Under the pieces are notes generated by a model that was not told the DNA's origin, searched no databases, and saw nothing but the letters and a program-made list of their open reading frames with translations. Both the position numbers and the translations under genes were made by a program. A DNA stretch of 64,000 nt, taken from the NCBI GenBank assembly GCA_037443565.1, contig JBBIOB010000002.1:76199-140198 (forward strand), given 5' to 3'. This document shows, piece after piece, positions 43,053 through 51,753 of the stretch (the first letter of the stretch is position 1; each line of letters starts with the position of its first letter). The DNA comes from Fervidifonticultor_A sp037443565. GTDB lineage: Bacteria; Sysuimicrobiota; Sysuimicrobiia; Sysuimicrobiales; Humicultoraceae.

Positions 43053-43432
43053 GCACGAAGCGCAAACTGCTGCTCGGCTCGGCCATCGTCGTGTTGGCCC
43101 TGGGGTTCGTGGCCTACCAGGGCGTACGGTCCTCGATGGTGTACTACCTGACACCTACCGAGTTCCGCGACAAGCCGGAGCTACACTACCAGAAGGTGCG
43201 GATGGCGGGGCGGGTGGTCTCGGGTTCGGTGGCGCGGGTGGAGGGGGTCGCCCGGTTCGAGATCACCGACGGCATCACGCCGTATCGCGTCCGGTTCGCC
43301 GGCGCCCTGCCCGACCTATTCGCGGAGGGCCGGGAGGTCCTGGTCGAAGGCCGGCTGGACGGCGACGGCGTCCTCGTGGCCTCGCAGGTCATCTCGACGC
43401 ACCCGCCGGAATACAAAGCCCCCGACCACTGA
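43049..43432 (+). CDS. ccmE: haem chaperone CcmE
   Basis: A 127-residue protein with one N-terminal membrane helix and an exported OB-fold. The covalent haem-binding motif HxxxY is present as HPPEY (H118, Y122), so this is the His-type CcmE. It carries haem from CcmC to CcmF. Confidence 0.92.
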   Translation: MSTKRKLLLGSAIVVLALGFVAYQGVRSSMVYYLTPTEFRDKPELHYQKVRMAGRVVSGSVARVEGVARFEITDGITPYRVRFAGALPDLFAEGREVLVEGRLDGDGVLVASQVISTHPPEYKAPDH

Positions 43433-43436
43433 GCGG

Positions 43437-43592
43437 ATGACGCCGGGAACGCTCGTCGTCGTCATGGCGTTGATGTGGGCGGTGATGCTCGTAATCCTCT
43501 TCCGCCTGCTCTCATCCATGGAGCAGACCGAGCGGCGTGTCGTGACGCTCGACCCGCCGCGCCGCGCGGGTGGGAGGCAGCGCCGTGGGTGA
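43437..43592 (+). CDS. 51-residue single-helix membrane protein in the ccm operon
   Basis: ATG 43437 opens a 51-codon frame: a membrane helix (LVVVMALMWAVMLVILFRLL) then a basic tail. It starts 4 bases after ccmE and its last 8 bases overlap the ccmF start. No family recognised; position suggests a haem-maturation accessory. No strong ribosome site is visible. Confidence 0.5.
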   Translation: MTPGTLVVVMALMWAVMLVILFRLLSSMEQTERRVVTLDPPRRAGGRQRRG

Positions 43593-45594
43593 AATCGGCC
43601 GGTTTGCCCTCTGGGCCGGTGTCGTCGTGACGACGTACGGCCTCGCGGTGACGGTGCTGGGGATCACCCGCCGGCACGGCGGACTCCTCGAGGCCGGCCG
43701 CCGGGCGGTCACCGTGTACGCGCTGCTCATGGTGCTCGCGTCCGCGGCCCTGATGCTCGCCTTCATCTACCGCGACTTCACCGTGCGCTTCGTGGCCGGC
43801 GCGAGCGAGAGCACACAGTCGTTGTTCTACACCATCGCGGCGTTCTGGGGCGGGCACGACGGCGCCCTGCTGCTCTGGGCGCTGATCATGGCGCTCTACA
43901 TGGTCGCCGGCGTCTGGAGCCTGCGCCAGTACCCGGACCTTCAGGGCCCGGCGGTCGCCACGCTGTTCGTGATCGCCATCTTCTTCTCGCTCCTGCTGGC
44001 GACGGCCAGCAACCCGTTCACCGCCCTGGTCCCTCCGCCGCCCGACGGCCAGGGGTTGAACCCGCTGTTGCGCAACCCGTGGATGGCCGCCCATCCGCCG
44101 ATGCTCTACCTCGGGTTCGTCGGGATGAGCGTCCCCTTCGCGCTGGTCGTCGCGGCGATGATCACCGGCCGGCTCGACGACACATGGATCGTGCTGTCGC
44201 GGCGGTGGGTCATCATCGCCTGGACGTTCCTGACCCTCGGCCTGCTCTTCGGCGCGAAGTGGTCGTACGTGGTGCTGGGCTGGGGCGGCTACTGGGCCTG
44301 GGATCCCGTGGAGAACGCGGCGCTGATGCCCTGGCTCACCGCGACCGCCTGGATCCATTCGATTCAGATCCAGGAGCGGCGCGGGATGTTGTTGACCTGG
44401 AACGTCGCCCTGCTCTTGATCACCTTCGGGCTGACGATCTTCGGGACGTTCCTCGTGCGCAGCGGTGTGCTGTCGTCGGTCCACGCCTTTGCCCAGTCGC
44501 CGATCGGCTACTTCTTCCTGGCGTTCCTGGCGGTGCTGCTGGTCGCCTCGTTCGCGCTGCTGTTCTGGCGCTGGGACATGCTGAAGAGCCGGGGCACGGT
44601 GGAGTCGATCGTCAGCCGCGAGACGGCGTTCCTGGCGAACAACTTGCTGTTCCTGGCGGCCACCGTGGTCGTCTTCATCGGCACGATCTTCCCCGCGCTC
44701 ACCGAGGTGTTCGGCGGGGTGAAGATCAACGTCGGCCCCGGGTACTTCAACACGGTGATGATTCCGATCGCGGTCGGCATTCTGCTGCTCATGGGCGTGG
44801 GCCCCCTGCTGCCCTGGCGACACGCGACCGCGGACCAACTCGCGCGCAACTTCGCGTTTCCCGCGGCGTCGGCCCTCCTCCTGTCCGTGCTGCTTGCGGC
44901 GCTGGGTGTCCGCTCGGTCGGCGCGCTGCTCGTGTTTGCCATGTCGATGTTCGTGTTCGCCACGATCCTCCTCGAGGCGGTGCGGGGCACCGGGATCCGG
45001 ATCCGGCGCGGGGAGAGCCCGATCCTGGCGGTCGGCCGGCTGATCGCGCGGAACCGGCGGCGCTACGGTGGCTACACGGTCCACTTCGGGGTCCTGGTCA
45101 TGCTGGTCGGCATCGCCGGCAGCGGCGCGTTTGCCACGCAGTCGGCGGCGATCCTGCGGCCGGGCGAGCGGTTCCAGGCCGGGCGATACACGCTGGAGTT
45201 CGCGGGGCTCAGCAGCGCCGAGCAGCCGGGGATCGACATCACCGAGGCGACCGTCCGCGTCTGGACCGGCCTCCGCTGGCTGGGGACCTATCACCCGCAG
45301 CGGCTGTTCTACCGGACGCAGGAGCAGCCGATGCACCACGTGGCCATCCGCTCCTCGCCGCGCGAAGACCTGTACATCATCCTGGCAGACTGGCAAACCG
45401 ACGGTCGGACTGAGATCCGCGTGCTGATACATCCTCTGGTGTCCTGGCTGTGGGCCGGCGGTGCCATCATCGCGCTCGGCGTGCTGCTGGCCGTGCTGCC
45501 GGAGACGTGGCGGAAGATCGCGGTCGCGCCGGCCGCGGCGCCCGCTGTCCCGCTCGGCCCGTCGTCGCCAGAGGGATCCCCGGGGGCACCGTGA
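43585..45594 (+). CDS. ccmF: cytochrome c haem lyase subunit CcmF
   Basis: A 669-residue protein with many membrane helices. The WWD domain is WGGYWAWDPVENAALMPWL, and conserved His residues occur in the flanking loops (GGHDGALLLW, HPPMLYLG). It transfers haem from CcmE to CxxCH motifs, needed for the multihaem cytochromes of this window. GTG 43585 behind GGGAGG is preferred. GTGA overlap with the next gene. Confidence 0.94.
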   Translation: MGEIGRFALWAGVVVTTYGLAVTVLGITRRHGGLLEAGRRAVTVYALLMVLASAALMLAFIYRDFTVRFVAGASESTQSLFYTIAAFWGGHDGALLLWALIMALYMVAGVWSLRQYPDLQGPAVATLFVIAIFFSLLLATASNPFTALVPPPPDGQGLNPLLRNPWMAAHPPMLYLGFVGMSVPFALVVAAMITGRLDDTWIVLSRRWVIIAWTFLTLGLLFGAKWSYVVLGWGGYWAWDPVENAALMPWLTATAWIHSIQIQERRGMLLTWNVALLLITFGLTIFGTFLVRSGVLSSVHAFAQSPIGYFFLAFLAVLLVASFALLFWRWDMLKSRGTVESIVSRETAFLANNLLFLAATVVVFIGTIFPALTEVFGGVKINVGPGYFNTVMIPIAVGILLLMGVGPLLPWRHATADQLARNFAFPAASALLLSVLLAALGVRSVGALLVFAMSMFVFATILLEAVRGTGIRIRRGESPILAVGRLIARNRRRYGGYTVHFGVLVMLVGIAGSGAFATQSAAILRPGERFQAGRYTLEFAGLSSAEQPGIDITEATVRVWTGLRWLGTYHPQRLFYRTQEQPMHHVAIRSSPREDLYIILADWQTDGRTEIRVLIHPLVSWLWAGGAIIALGVLLAVLPETWRKIAVAPAAAPAVPLGPSSPEGSPGAP

Positions 45595-45875
45595 TCGAGA
45601 CGGCGTTGGTCCTCCTCGTGGCGGTGCTCTCCGCCGCCTACCTCCTGGCACCGGCGTTCCGCCGCCTCGAGGTCCCTGTCACGGACCCGCGCGACGCCCT
45701 GGAAACCGCGCACGCCGCCGCGCTCCGTTCGCTGCACGATCTGGAGCTCGACTGGGGAACCGGCAAGCTCTCGGAGGATGACTACCGTACCCAACGCGCT
45801 GCGCTGGAAGCAGAGCTGGCCGCCATCGTCCGGCGGCTGGCTGACGCGCCGGCGCCGCCTGCGCTACGCTCATGA
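45591..45875 (+). CDS. ccmI: CcmI-like N-terminal domain protein
   Basis: A 94-residue protein with one membrane helix (ALVLLVAVLSAAYLLAP) and a coiled-coil DLELDWGTGKLSEDDYRTQR, which matches the first part of CcmI/CycH. The TPR half that binds apocytochromes is missing, as in other short versions. No CcmG or CcmH gene is seen in the window. Confidence 0.7.
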   Translation: MIETALVLLVAVLSAAYLLAPAFRRLEVPVTDPRDALETAHAAALRSLHDLELDWGTGKLSEDDYRTQRAALEAELAAIVRRLADAPAPPALRS

Positions 45876-46795
45876 CCGCGATCGGCACACGCGTGGCCGC
45901 CGCCGCGAGCCTCGTCCTCATGCTGGTGATGGTGGGGGTGGCCGCGACGTCGATCGCGGCCGCGCCTGTCGGGGGCGCCGTGCGAGGTCGGGTCCACAAT
46001 GCGACGACCGGCGCGGCCGCACCCGGTGTGGACGTGCAGCTCGTGTTCATCGGTCCCCAGGGGACGGATCCCGTGGGCGCTACCCGCAGCGGCGCGGATG
46101 GGAGGTTTGGCTTTGGGGGGCTGCTGGACGGCCGCTACCTGCTCACTGCGCGATACCAGGGCATCTCGTATGCGGCGCACGCGGTCGTCAGCGGCGGTCC
46201 CGTTGAGGTTACGATCCAGGTTCACGATGCCGCGACCGAGGTGCCGCTGCGCGTGTCGCTGCTCGGGATTGCCGTGGAAGTCCGGCAGGGGTATGTGCGC
46301 GTTTCAGAAGTGGTTCACCTGCAGAATCCCACCCCTCGGACCTTCCTGGGGGAGGTCACCTTCCCGCTGCCGACTGGCGCGCGCTTCGTCGCCTTTGCCG
46401 ACGGGTTTCACCAGCCCCGGTTTGCCGACGGGCGGATCGGCGACCGCCTCATCGTGCGGCCCGGCAGCCACCAGCTCGCCTACATGTACTCGATCGGCGG
46501 CTCGGGGGAGGTGGGGCTCAACCGGCGGCTCGGACTGCCCGTGGACCGGCTCGAGCTGTTTGTCACGGCGCCCGCCGAGGCGCGATCGCCCCGCCTGCAG
46601 GCGCTTCCGTCCGTGACGAACGAAGGCCAGACCTACACGCGCGCCTCCGGCCGGGCCCTGGCCGCGGGCGACCTCGACCTTGTGGTCCTGGGCGTCCCCG
46701 GCACCCGCCAGTGGCTGGCTCCTGCTGCAGCGGGCGCACTGGCTGCCGTGCTGATCGCCGGCCTGGTGTGGGCCGTGGCGAAGTCCTCTCCGTAG
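45872..46795 (+). CDS. exported carboxypeptidase-regulatory-like domain protein
   Basis: A 307-residue protein: signal peptide (1-31), a carboxypeptidase regulatory-like beta-sandwich (about 36-110: VRGRVHNATTGAAAPGV, LLDGRYLLTARYQG), a second beta domain (about 115-270) and a C-terminal membrane helix (PAAAGALAAVLIAGLVWAVA). Probably anchored outside the membrane. Overlap with the ccmI-like gene (ATGA) places it in the cytochrome operon; a role in cytochrome assembly is inference. Confidence 0.75.
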   Translation: MTAIGTRVAAAASLVLMLVMVGVAATSIAAAPVGGAVRGRVHNATTGAAAPGVDVQLVFIGPQGTDPVGATRSGADGRFGFGGLLDGRYLLTARYQGISYAAHAVVSGGPVEVTIQVHDAATEVPLRVSLLGIAVEVRQGYVRVSEVVHLQNPTPRTFLGEVTFPLPTGARFVAFADGFHQPRFADGRIGDRLIVRPGSHQLAYMYSIGGSGEVGLNRRLGLPVDRLELFVTAPAEARSPRLQALPSVTNEGQTYTRASGRALAAGDLDLVVLGVPGTRQWLAPAAAGALAAVLIAGLVWAVAKSSP

Positions 46796-46852
46796 ATCGG
46801 CCGGCGCGGGGAGGAGTTGCTGGCGGCGCGCAGAACCCATACGCGGATCGAA

Positions 46853-47758
46853 ATGTCCCGCATGCCGCACAGCTGCCGCACGGCTCTCGTTCTCGTGTCG
46901 CTTGCGATGCTCGCCGCCGGTTGCCAGCCGACCGTGGGGGTCGGCGGGACGGCCGCGAGCGCGGGCGCGGGATTGGCGCAGGCGCCGCCGCCGCCGCCAC
47001 TCGCGCCGATGAGCCCCCGGCCCTCGGCCGAGCGAGGCCGCGCCATCTACGAGCGCGCGTGCTGGCCCTGCCACGGCAACGAGGGGTTTGGCGATGGTCC
47101 GGCGGCCGCCGGACTGATGGCGCCCCACAAGAACCCGATGACCGACTTCTTCGGCCTCTTTGGGATCCACGCGCGGGGCGAAGACCTTCCGTCCCGGCCC
47201 GCGAACTTCCACAACCGCATCGCGCAGCGGCAGGCTTCGCCGTTCTCGCAGTTCGAGACCATCAAGCTCGGCCGGCCGCATACCGCCATGCCGGCGTTCG
47301 GTCCCAAAGCCGCCTACGGTGCGAACCGGGGGTTTCCGACGCTCACCGGCGCGCAGATCTGGGACGTGCTCTTCTACACGAAGACGTTTGCCACCACGCC
47401 GGCGGAGGTTGCCCGGGGCCGCGAGATCTACCAGACGCGTCAGGTGGACATCGGCGGCGGCCGGAGCGCCACCTGCGCCGCCTGCCACGGCGCGTCCGGC
47501 GACGGCCGTGGCGGCGCGCTCAGTGCTGAGATGGCCGCCCGCGTGTGGGGATGGGTCAGCCGGGATGCCCCGGGGATCTTCACGAACGTCAACGTGACGC
47601 TCCAGCGCAAGCCGGAGGAGATGTACCAGGCCATCTGGAACGGCCGGCGGCTCATGCCCGCCTACCGGGGGAAGCTCAGCGAAGACGAGGTCTGGTCGGT
47701 GGTGGACTACCTCTGGACACTGGCCTACGACTACCGGCCGGCGCGGGGCCAAGAGTAG
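46853..47758 (+). CDS. dihaem cytochrome c lipoprotein
   Basis: About 301 residues. A lipobox LAMLAAGC (C24) predicts a membrane-anchored lipoprotein, followed by a Pro-rich linker. Two class I cytochrome c domains carry CWPCH (70-74) and CAACH (208-212), with Met ligand candidates in HTAMPAFG and RLMPAYRG. It directly precedes the Rieske gene (8 bases), so it is the likely electron acceptor of the complex. The start is uncertain: TTG 46817 and ATG 46862 are alternatives. Confidence 0.85.
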   Translation: MSRMPHSCRTALVLVSLAMLAAGCQPTVGVGGTAASAGAGLAQAPPPPPLAPMSPRPSAERGRAIYERACWPCHGNEGFGDGPAAAGLMAPHKNPMTDFFGLFGIHARGEDLPSRPANFHNRIAQRQASPFSQFETIKLGRPHTAMPAFGPKAAYGANRGFPTLTGAQIWDVLFYTKTFATTPAEVARGREIYQTRQVDIGGGRSATCAACHGASGDGRGGALSAEMAARVWGWVSRDAPGIFTNVNVTLQRKPEEMYQAIWNGRRLMPAYRGKLSEDEVWSVVDYLWTLAYDYRPARGQE

Positions 47759-47766
47759 GGACGCCG

Positions 47767-48429
47767 ATGGCGCGGGATCCGGGCCTCGACCGCCGCAGGT
47801 TCTTGAAGCTGATGGCCGGGCTGCCGCTCGTGGGCGGTCTGCTGGCGGTGGGGTCGCCCCTGCTGCGCTACCTCAAGCCCAACGTGGATCCGTTTGCGAT
47901 CATCACGCCCACGGCCCGGGACGTCGTCACGGGAGAGCCGGTCGTGGCCGCCACGGTGGCCGACCTGGACCAGCCGTGGGCGTTCCGCTATTTCGTCTTC
48001 ACCCAGCGATACCCCCAGTACACGCCGGAGGGGTTCAAGACACAGGCGGTGCCGGGCGTGGTGATCCGTCTGCCGCACAAGATCCGGCTGCCGTGGGCGT
48101 GGGTGCCCGCCATGGGCGAAACGCTGGAGTTCACCGAGAGCGAGGTCATAGCCTTCTCGCGGATCTGCCCGCACCTGGGGTGCATCTACAACTACGTGCC
48201 GGAGTGGCGCGAGGTGACCTCGGGCTACGGCGGCTACACGCCGCCGCCGGAGAGGCGGCACGCTCTGATGGCCTGTCCGTGCCACCTCAGCATCTACGAT
48301 CCGGCCGATCCCGAGATGCCAGGGCGGGTGCTCTCGGGGCCGGCGCCGCGGCCGCCGCGGACGTTCTTCTACCAGATTCGGGATGGGCAGATCCTGATCC
48401 GGTTCGTCGAACCGGGTGGCATCGCCTGA
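47767..48429 (+). CDS. Rieske iron-sulfur protein
   Basis: A 220-residue protein with a twin-arginine anchor (RRRFLK at 9-14 and a hydrophobic stretch to 30). The [2Fe-2S] site is C134-H136 in CPHLGC and C170-H173 in CPCHLS, with both disulfide cysteines present. The two boxes are separated by about 30 residues, including an inserted VTSGYGGYTPPPERRH loop. It takes the high-potential electron from quinol and passes it to cytochrome c. Confidence 0.93.
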   Translation: MARDPGLDRRRFLKLMAGLPLVGGLLAVGSPLLRYLKPNVDPFAIITPTARDVVTGEPVVAATVADLDQPWAFRYFVFTQRYPQYTPEGFKTQAVPGVVIRLPHKIRLPWAWVPAMGETLEFTESEVIAFSRICPHLGCIYNYVPEWREVTSGYGGYTPPPERRHALMACPCHLSIYDPADPEMPGRVLSGPAPRPPRTFFYQIRDGQILIRFVEPGGIA

Positions 48430-48433
48430 GCCG

Positions 48434-49597
48434 ATGGGGACCCTGCTGGCCAATCTCCAGGAGTGGTACCGCGACCGCCGCGCGAAGCTCGACCTGTTCG
48501 ACGAGACCACGGTCGGCCAGCAGGCCAATCCGCTCTACCTGCTGGGCCCAATGCTGTACTTCTTCTGGATCGTGACCGTGGCGAGCGGCATCATCCTGAT
48601 GTTCTGGTACGAGCCCACCCCCGAGGGCGCGTACAACTCGATCCTGCGGATTCAGCACGAGATTCCGCTGGGCTGGCTGTGGCGCGGCATCCACAAGTAC
48701 GCGGCCGACGGCCTCATCTTGGCGATCATCCTACGCATCTACCGCATGTACTTCCTGGGGGAGTACAAGAAGCCCGGCGAGCTGACGTGGATCTGGGCGT
48801 TCGTCGGCCTGATCCTGGCCATGATCTCCGGCATCACCGGGTATCTCCTGATCTGGAATCAGCGGGCGTTCTGGGCCGCGAAGACGGTGCTCACCGTGCC
48901 GGTCTTCTTCGACGAGCTTACCGCCAAGATCCCGATCATCGGCGAGCAGTTCCAGATCGGCTCGATGATCGCCTATCTCTTCCTGGGAGGCCCCGCGGTC
49001 GGCGCCGCGACGCTCACGCGCTTCTACGCGCTCCACTTCGGCATCTCGATCGTCCTGCTGATCCTGGCCGAGGTCTTCTTCTTCCGAACTCGGCGGCGGC
49101 GCCTGAACATGTCGCTCGCGCCCATCCTTCTGTTCACTGCCATGCTCGTCATCACCAGCTATGTCCTCCCGGCCGAGCTGGGGCGGCGCGCCGACCCGAC
49201 CCGGACGCCGCTGCCGATCCTCTCCGACTGGTACTTCCTGGCGCTGTACCAGTACGTGAAGTACACGCCGCCGCTGTGGGCCGGGCTGGGTCCCGGTCTG
49301 CTGATCGGCTTCGGCATGCTGATCCCGTTCCTCGACCGGACCAGGGGGCGGCGGCCCACCGAGCGTCCGTTCTTCTTCGTGGTCGGCGTGCTGGCGCTCG
49401 TCTACTTCCTGGTCTTCACCGCGCTGATCATGTTCAACATCGCGGTCATCGAGCGCGAGCCGCCGCTGGTCCTGCTCACGACCGTTCTCGTGCTATCTGC
49501 CGGGCTGGCCTGGGAGCTCCGGTACCGTCGCCGCCAGGCGCAGGCGGCCGCGGCCGAGCCACCGCGCCGGCCGGCGGGCGCGGGCGCCCACGGATAG
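48434..49597 (+). CDS. cytochrome b of a Rieske complex, lacking one haem site
   Basis: A 387-residue protein combining cytochrome b6-like N-terminal helices and the C-terminal part. Helix 2 has H87 (GIHKYAAD), but the second ligand position 14 residues on is R101 (ILRIYRMYF). Helix 4 has H201 (RFYALHFG), but the partner position 215/216 is Phe (AEVFFFRTR). So the pair for one haem (H87/H201, the outer-side b haem) is intact and the pair for the other is gone. The quinol-site PEWY motif is present as SDWY (264-267). The missing haem function may be supplied by the second cytochrome b encoded downstream. Confidence 0.88.
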   Translation: MGTLLANLQEWYRDRRAKLDLFDETTVGQQANPLYLLGPMLYFFWIVTVASGIILMFWYEPTPEGAYNSILRIQHEIPLGWLWRGIHKYAADGLILAIILRIYRMYFLGEYKKPGELTWIWAFVGLILAMISGITGYLLIWNQRAFWAAKTVLTVPVFFDELTAKIPIIGEQFQIGSMIAYLFLGGPAVGAATLTRFYALHFGISIVLLILAEVFFFRTRRRRLNMSLAPILLFTAMLVITSYVLPAELGRRADPTRTPLPILSDWYFLALYQYVKYTPPLWAGLGPGLLIGFGMLIPFLDRTRGRRPTERPFFFVVGVLALVYFLVFTALIMFNIAVIEREPPLVLLTTVLVLSAGLAWELRYRRRQAQAAAAEPPRRPAGAGAHG

Positions 49598-49603
49598 TCG
49601 GCC

Positions 49604-49888
49604 GTGCGGCTGGTGGCGTCGTGGGTGATGTTCGGCGCGGCCGTCGCGTCGTTCTCGAAGCTGTGGGTCGGGGTGCGCAGCGCGCTGGAGGGCGATCGGC
49701 TGTACAGCCCCCCCGAGGCACTCCTGTGGATCGCGCTCTTCCTCGGCAGCATGGGGTACCTGGCGTTCGTCATCTATGCGGCCGACCGCGATGCGGGCCG
49801 CACGAAGCGGGCCATCGTGCTCTTCGACCGCGTGCTCGACCGGCGCGCGCGGGACGCCCAGAGGCTGGAGGCCGGCCGTGAGCCCTGA
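49604..49888 (+). CDS. small two-helix membrane protein of the bc-like cluster
   Basis: A 94-residue, GTG-started protein with two predicted membrane helices (ASWVMFGAAVASFSKLW; EALLWIALFLGSMGYLAFVIY) and a charged C-terminal tail. No family recognised. It lies 6 bases after cytochrome b and overlaps the next gene by 11 bases, so it is probably a complex subunit. Confidence 0.7.
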   Translation: MRLVASWVMFGAAVASFSKLWVGVRSALEGDRLYSPPEALLWIALFLGSMGYLAFVIYAADRDAGRTKRAIVLFDRVLDRRARDAQRLEAGREP

Positions 49889-50105
49889 GCAGAAGCGCTA
49901 TGCCAGCGCGGTCCTCGCGCTCTCCGTGATCGGCCTGGCCTGCGCTGGGCTCATCGTCGCCGGCGAGGTAATGGGCTCGCCCGAGCGGCGCATCTTCTGG
50001 AACCTGGCCGGCGCGGCGCTTGGCGGCATTCTCATCGTCTACGGCCTGATCCTGCTGCTGCTGCGCAAGATGGGCATGATCGGTCCGCGGCGGGCAGAGC
50101 GATGA
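49878..50105 (+). CDS. small two-helix membrane protein of the bc-like cluster
   Basis: A 75-residue protein from GTG 49878 with two membrane helices (AVLALSVIGLACAGLIVAGE; AGAALGGILIVYGLILLLL). No family recognised. It overlaps both neighbours and is coupled by ATGA to the cytochrome b-ferredoxin gene. Confidence 0.7.
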   Translation: MSPEQKRYASAVLALSVIGLACAGLIVAGEVMGSPERRIFWNLAGAALGGILIVYGLILLLLRKMGMIGPRRAER

Positions 50106-51274
50106 GGGAGACCGGCGCGTACCAGCGGATCCTGACCGCGCTGCAGCGGTGGACGCTGCGGCTGGACGCGGCGATCAACAGGGTCTACCCGTCCGACCTC
50201 AATCCGCTCTACTACACCGGCGGCCTGACCAACCTGTTCCTGTTCGTCCTGGTCCTGTCGGGGATCTTCATCCTCTTCTACTACGTCCCGAGCCTGGGCG
50301 GGGCGCACGCGTCGGTGACGTTTCTGACCGAACAGGTCCCCTACGGCGGATTGATCCGCGGCATCCACCGGTACGCCGCCGACGCGTTCATCATCGCCGC
50401 CCTCCTGCACCTGTTCCGCAACTGGTTCACCGACCGCTTCCTGTTCGCGCGCGACAGCCCGTGGATCTCGGGGATGTTCCTGCTCCTGTTCGGCGGCTTC
50501 GTGGGGATCACCGGGTACATCCTGGTGTGGGATGTGCGCGGCCTGGTCGTCCTCTCGAAGCTCGTGGAGCTGTTGCGCGCGATCCCGCTCGCCGGCGACA
50601 GCTTCGCTTGGATCGTCCTCGGGGGCGTGGGGCTCTCCGAGGAGACGCTGCCGCGGATCTTGCTGTTGCACGTAGGGCCGGCATCCGCGATGTACGTGCT
50701 GTTGTGGTGGCACTACGTGCGCCTGCGCCATCCCAAGGTGTGGCCCCCGGCCACATGGGTGCTGACCTCGCTGGGCCTTATCATCCTGCTGGCGGCGCTC
50801 GTGCCCGCCGCCAGCGGCGAGCCGGCGGTCCCCGGCGTGAGACCCACCACCTTCTGGCTCGACGTGTTCTACCTGCTGCCCTTCTGGCTGCTCAACGTCC
50901 TGCCGCCGTTCGTCATCGTGGCACTCATCGGCGTGCTCTTCGTGGCCGGATTCGCCATCCCGTACCTGAACCGCGAGGCACCTGAGGCCATGGGCCCGCG
51001 GCATACTGGCGTGGCGCAGGTCATCGACGGGAACTGCACCGGCTGCGAGCTGTGCTACTACGACTGTCCCTACGACGCGATCGTCATGGTGCCGTCGCCG
51101 CATCCGGGCGCGACGCGGGCGGCGGCGAACCGCAAGCTCCTGGCTGCGGTGATCGACTCGCGGTGCGTGGAGTGCGGGATCTGTATCGGTGCGTGTCCGT
51201 TCGAGGCACTGGAGCTGCCCGGATTCCTGGAGAGCGACGTGCGGCGCCGCGTCGCCGAGGCGGTGCGTGCATGA
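50102..51274 (+). CDS. cytochrome b fused to a 2x[4Fe-4S] ferredoxin domain
   Basis: A 390-residue fusion. Residues 1-290 are a cytochrome b with full dihaem ligation: H89 and H103 in helix 2 (GIHRYAAD...LLHLF) and H190 and H204 in helix 4 (LLHVG...WWHYV). There is no PEWY-type motif, so it probably lacks a quinol-oxidising site. Residues 305-370 are a bacterial ferredoxin domain: C312, C315, C318, C322 (CTGCELCYYDCP) and C355, C358, C361, C365 (CVECGICIGACP). The ferredoxin faces the cytosol if helix topology is standard. I infer electron transfer between membrane haems and a soluble low-potential partner. Confidence 0.9.
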   Translation: MRETGAYQRILTALQRWTLRLDAAINRVYPSDLNPLYYTGGLTNLFLFVLVLSGIFILFYYVPSLGGAHASVTFLTEQVPYGGLIRGIHRYAADAFIIAALLHLFRNWFTDRFLFARDSPWISGMFLLLFGGFVGITGYILVWDVRGLVVLSKLVELLRAIPLAGDSFAWIVLGGVGLSEETLPRILLLHVGPASAMYVLLWWHYVRLRHPKVWPPATWVLTSLGLIILLAALVPAASGEPAVPGVRPTTFWLDVFYLLPFWLLNVLPPFVIVALIGVLFVAGFAIPYLNREAPEAMGPRHTGVAQVIDGNCTGCELCYYDCPYDAIVMVPSPHPGATRAAANRKLLAAVIDSRCVECGICIGACPFEALELPGFLESDVRRRVAEAVRA

Positions 51275-51753
51275 GTGCGGGGGCACAGGGGACGGGCGTG
51301 GCCGATCCCCGGGTGGTGGGATTCGTGTGCGACTGGGCGGTCGCCACCGCCGAGATGGCGGACGCCGCTGGGCGTCTGCGCGCGTTTCCCTCCGTGGTGC
51401 TCATCCGCGTGCCCTGCTCCGGCTTCATCCGGCCCGCGTGGCTGGAGGACGCTCTGCGTGCCGGCGCCGACGCGGTGTTCGTCGTCGGGTGCCCGTACGG
51501 GGACTGCCTGAACCGCGAGGGCAACTACCTGATGCGCGAGCGCATCGAGCAGCTGCAGCGGCGGTTACAGCGTCGGAAGATCGAGCCCGAGCGCCTCGTT
51601 ATGCTGGCACACGGGCTGCACGACCGCGAGGCTTTTCTCGCCGATGTGGCGGAGTTGCTGCGCCGCCTGCGCCGTCTGGTCGGGAGCAGTGCGGCGGCCC
51701 CAGCCGAGCCTGCGCGGACGGCGGCCGTCCCGGTCGAGGGAGGCGAGCGATGA
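51271..51753 (+). CDS. FlpD/MvhD-like iron-sulfur subunit
   Basis: A 160-residue cytosolic protein of the FlpD/MvhD (hydrogenase/Hdr-associated delta) family. Landmarks: VVGFVCDWA (C20), IRVPCSGFIRP (C49), GADAVFVVGCPYGDC (C74, C79) and GNYLMRERIEQL. One cysteine of the usual CxxC at the start is replaced by Ala. In methanogens and others this subunit passes electrons between Hdr/FdhA/Mvh partners and binds [2Fe-2S]. It is coupled by a 4-base overlap to the ferredoxin-fused cytochrome b, so it is the likely soluble contact. Confidence 0.85.
   Translation: MSAGAQGTGVADPRVVGFVCDWAVATAEMADAAGRLRAFPSVVLIRVPCSGFIRPAWLEDALRAGADAVFVVGCPYGDCLNREGNYLMRERIEQLQRRLQRRKIEPERLVMLAHGLHDREAFLADVAELLRRLRRLVGSSAAAPAEPARTAAVPVEGGER

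Noticed and set aside
43462..45651. 729-codon open frame on the minus strand opposite ccmF
   Set aside because: A high-GC antisense shadow, rich in Arg, Gln and Pro; ccmF on the plus strand is unambiguous.
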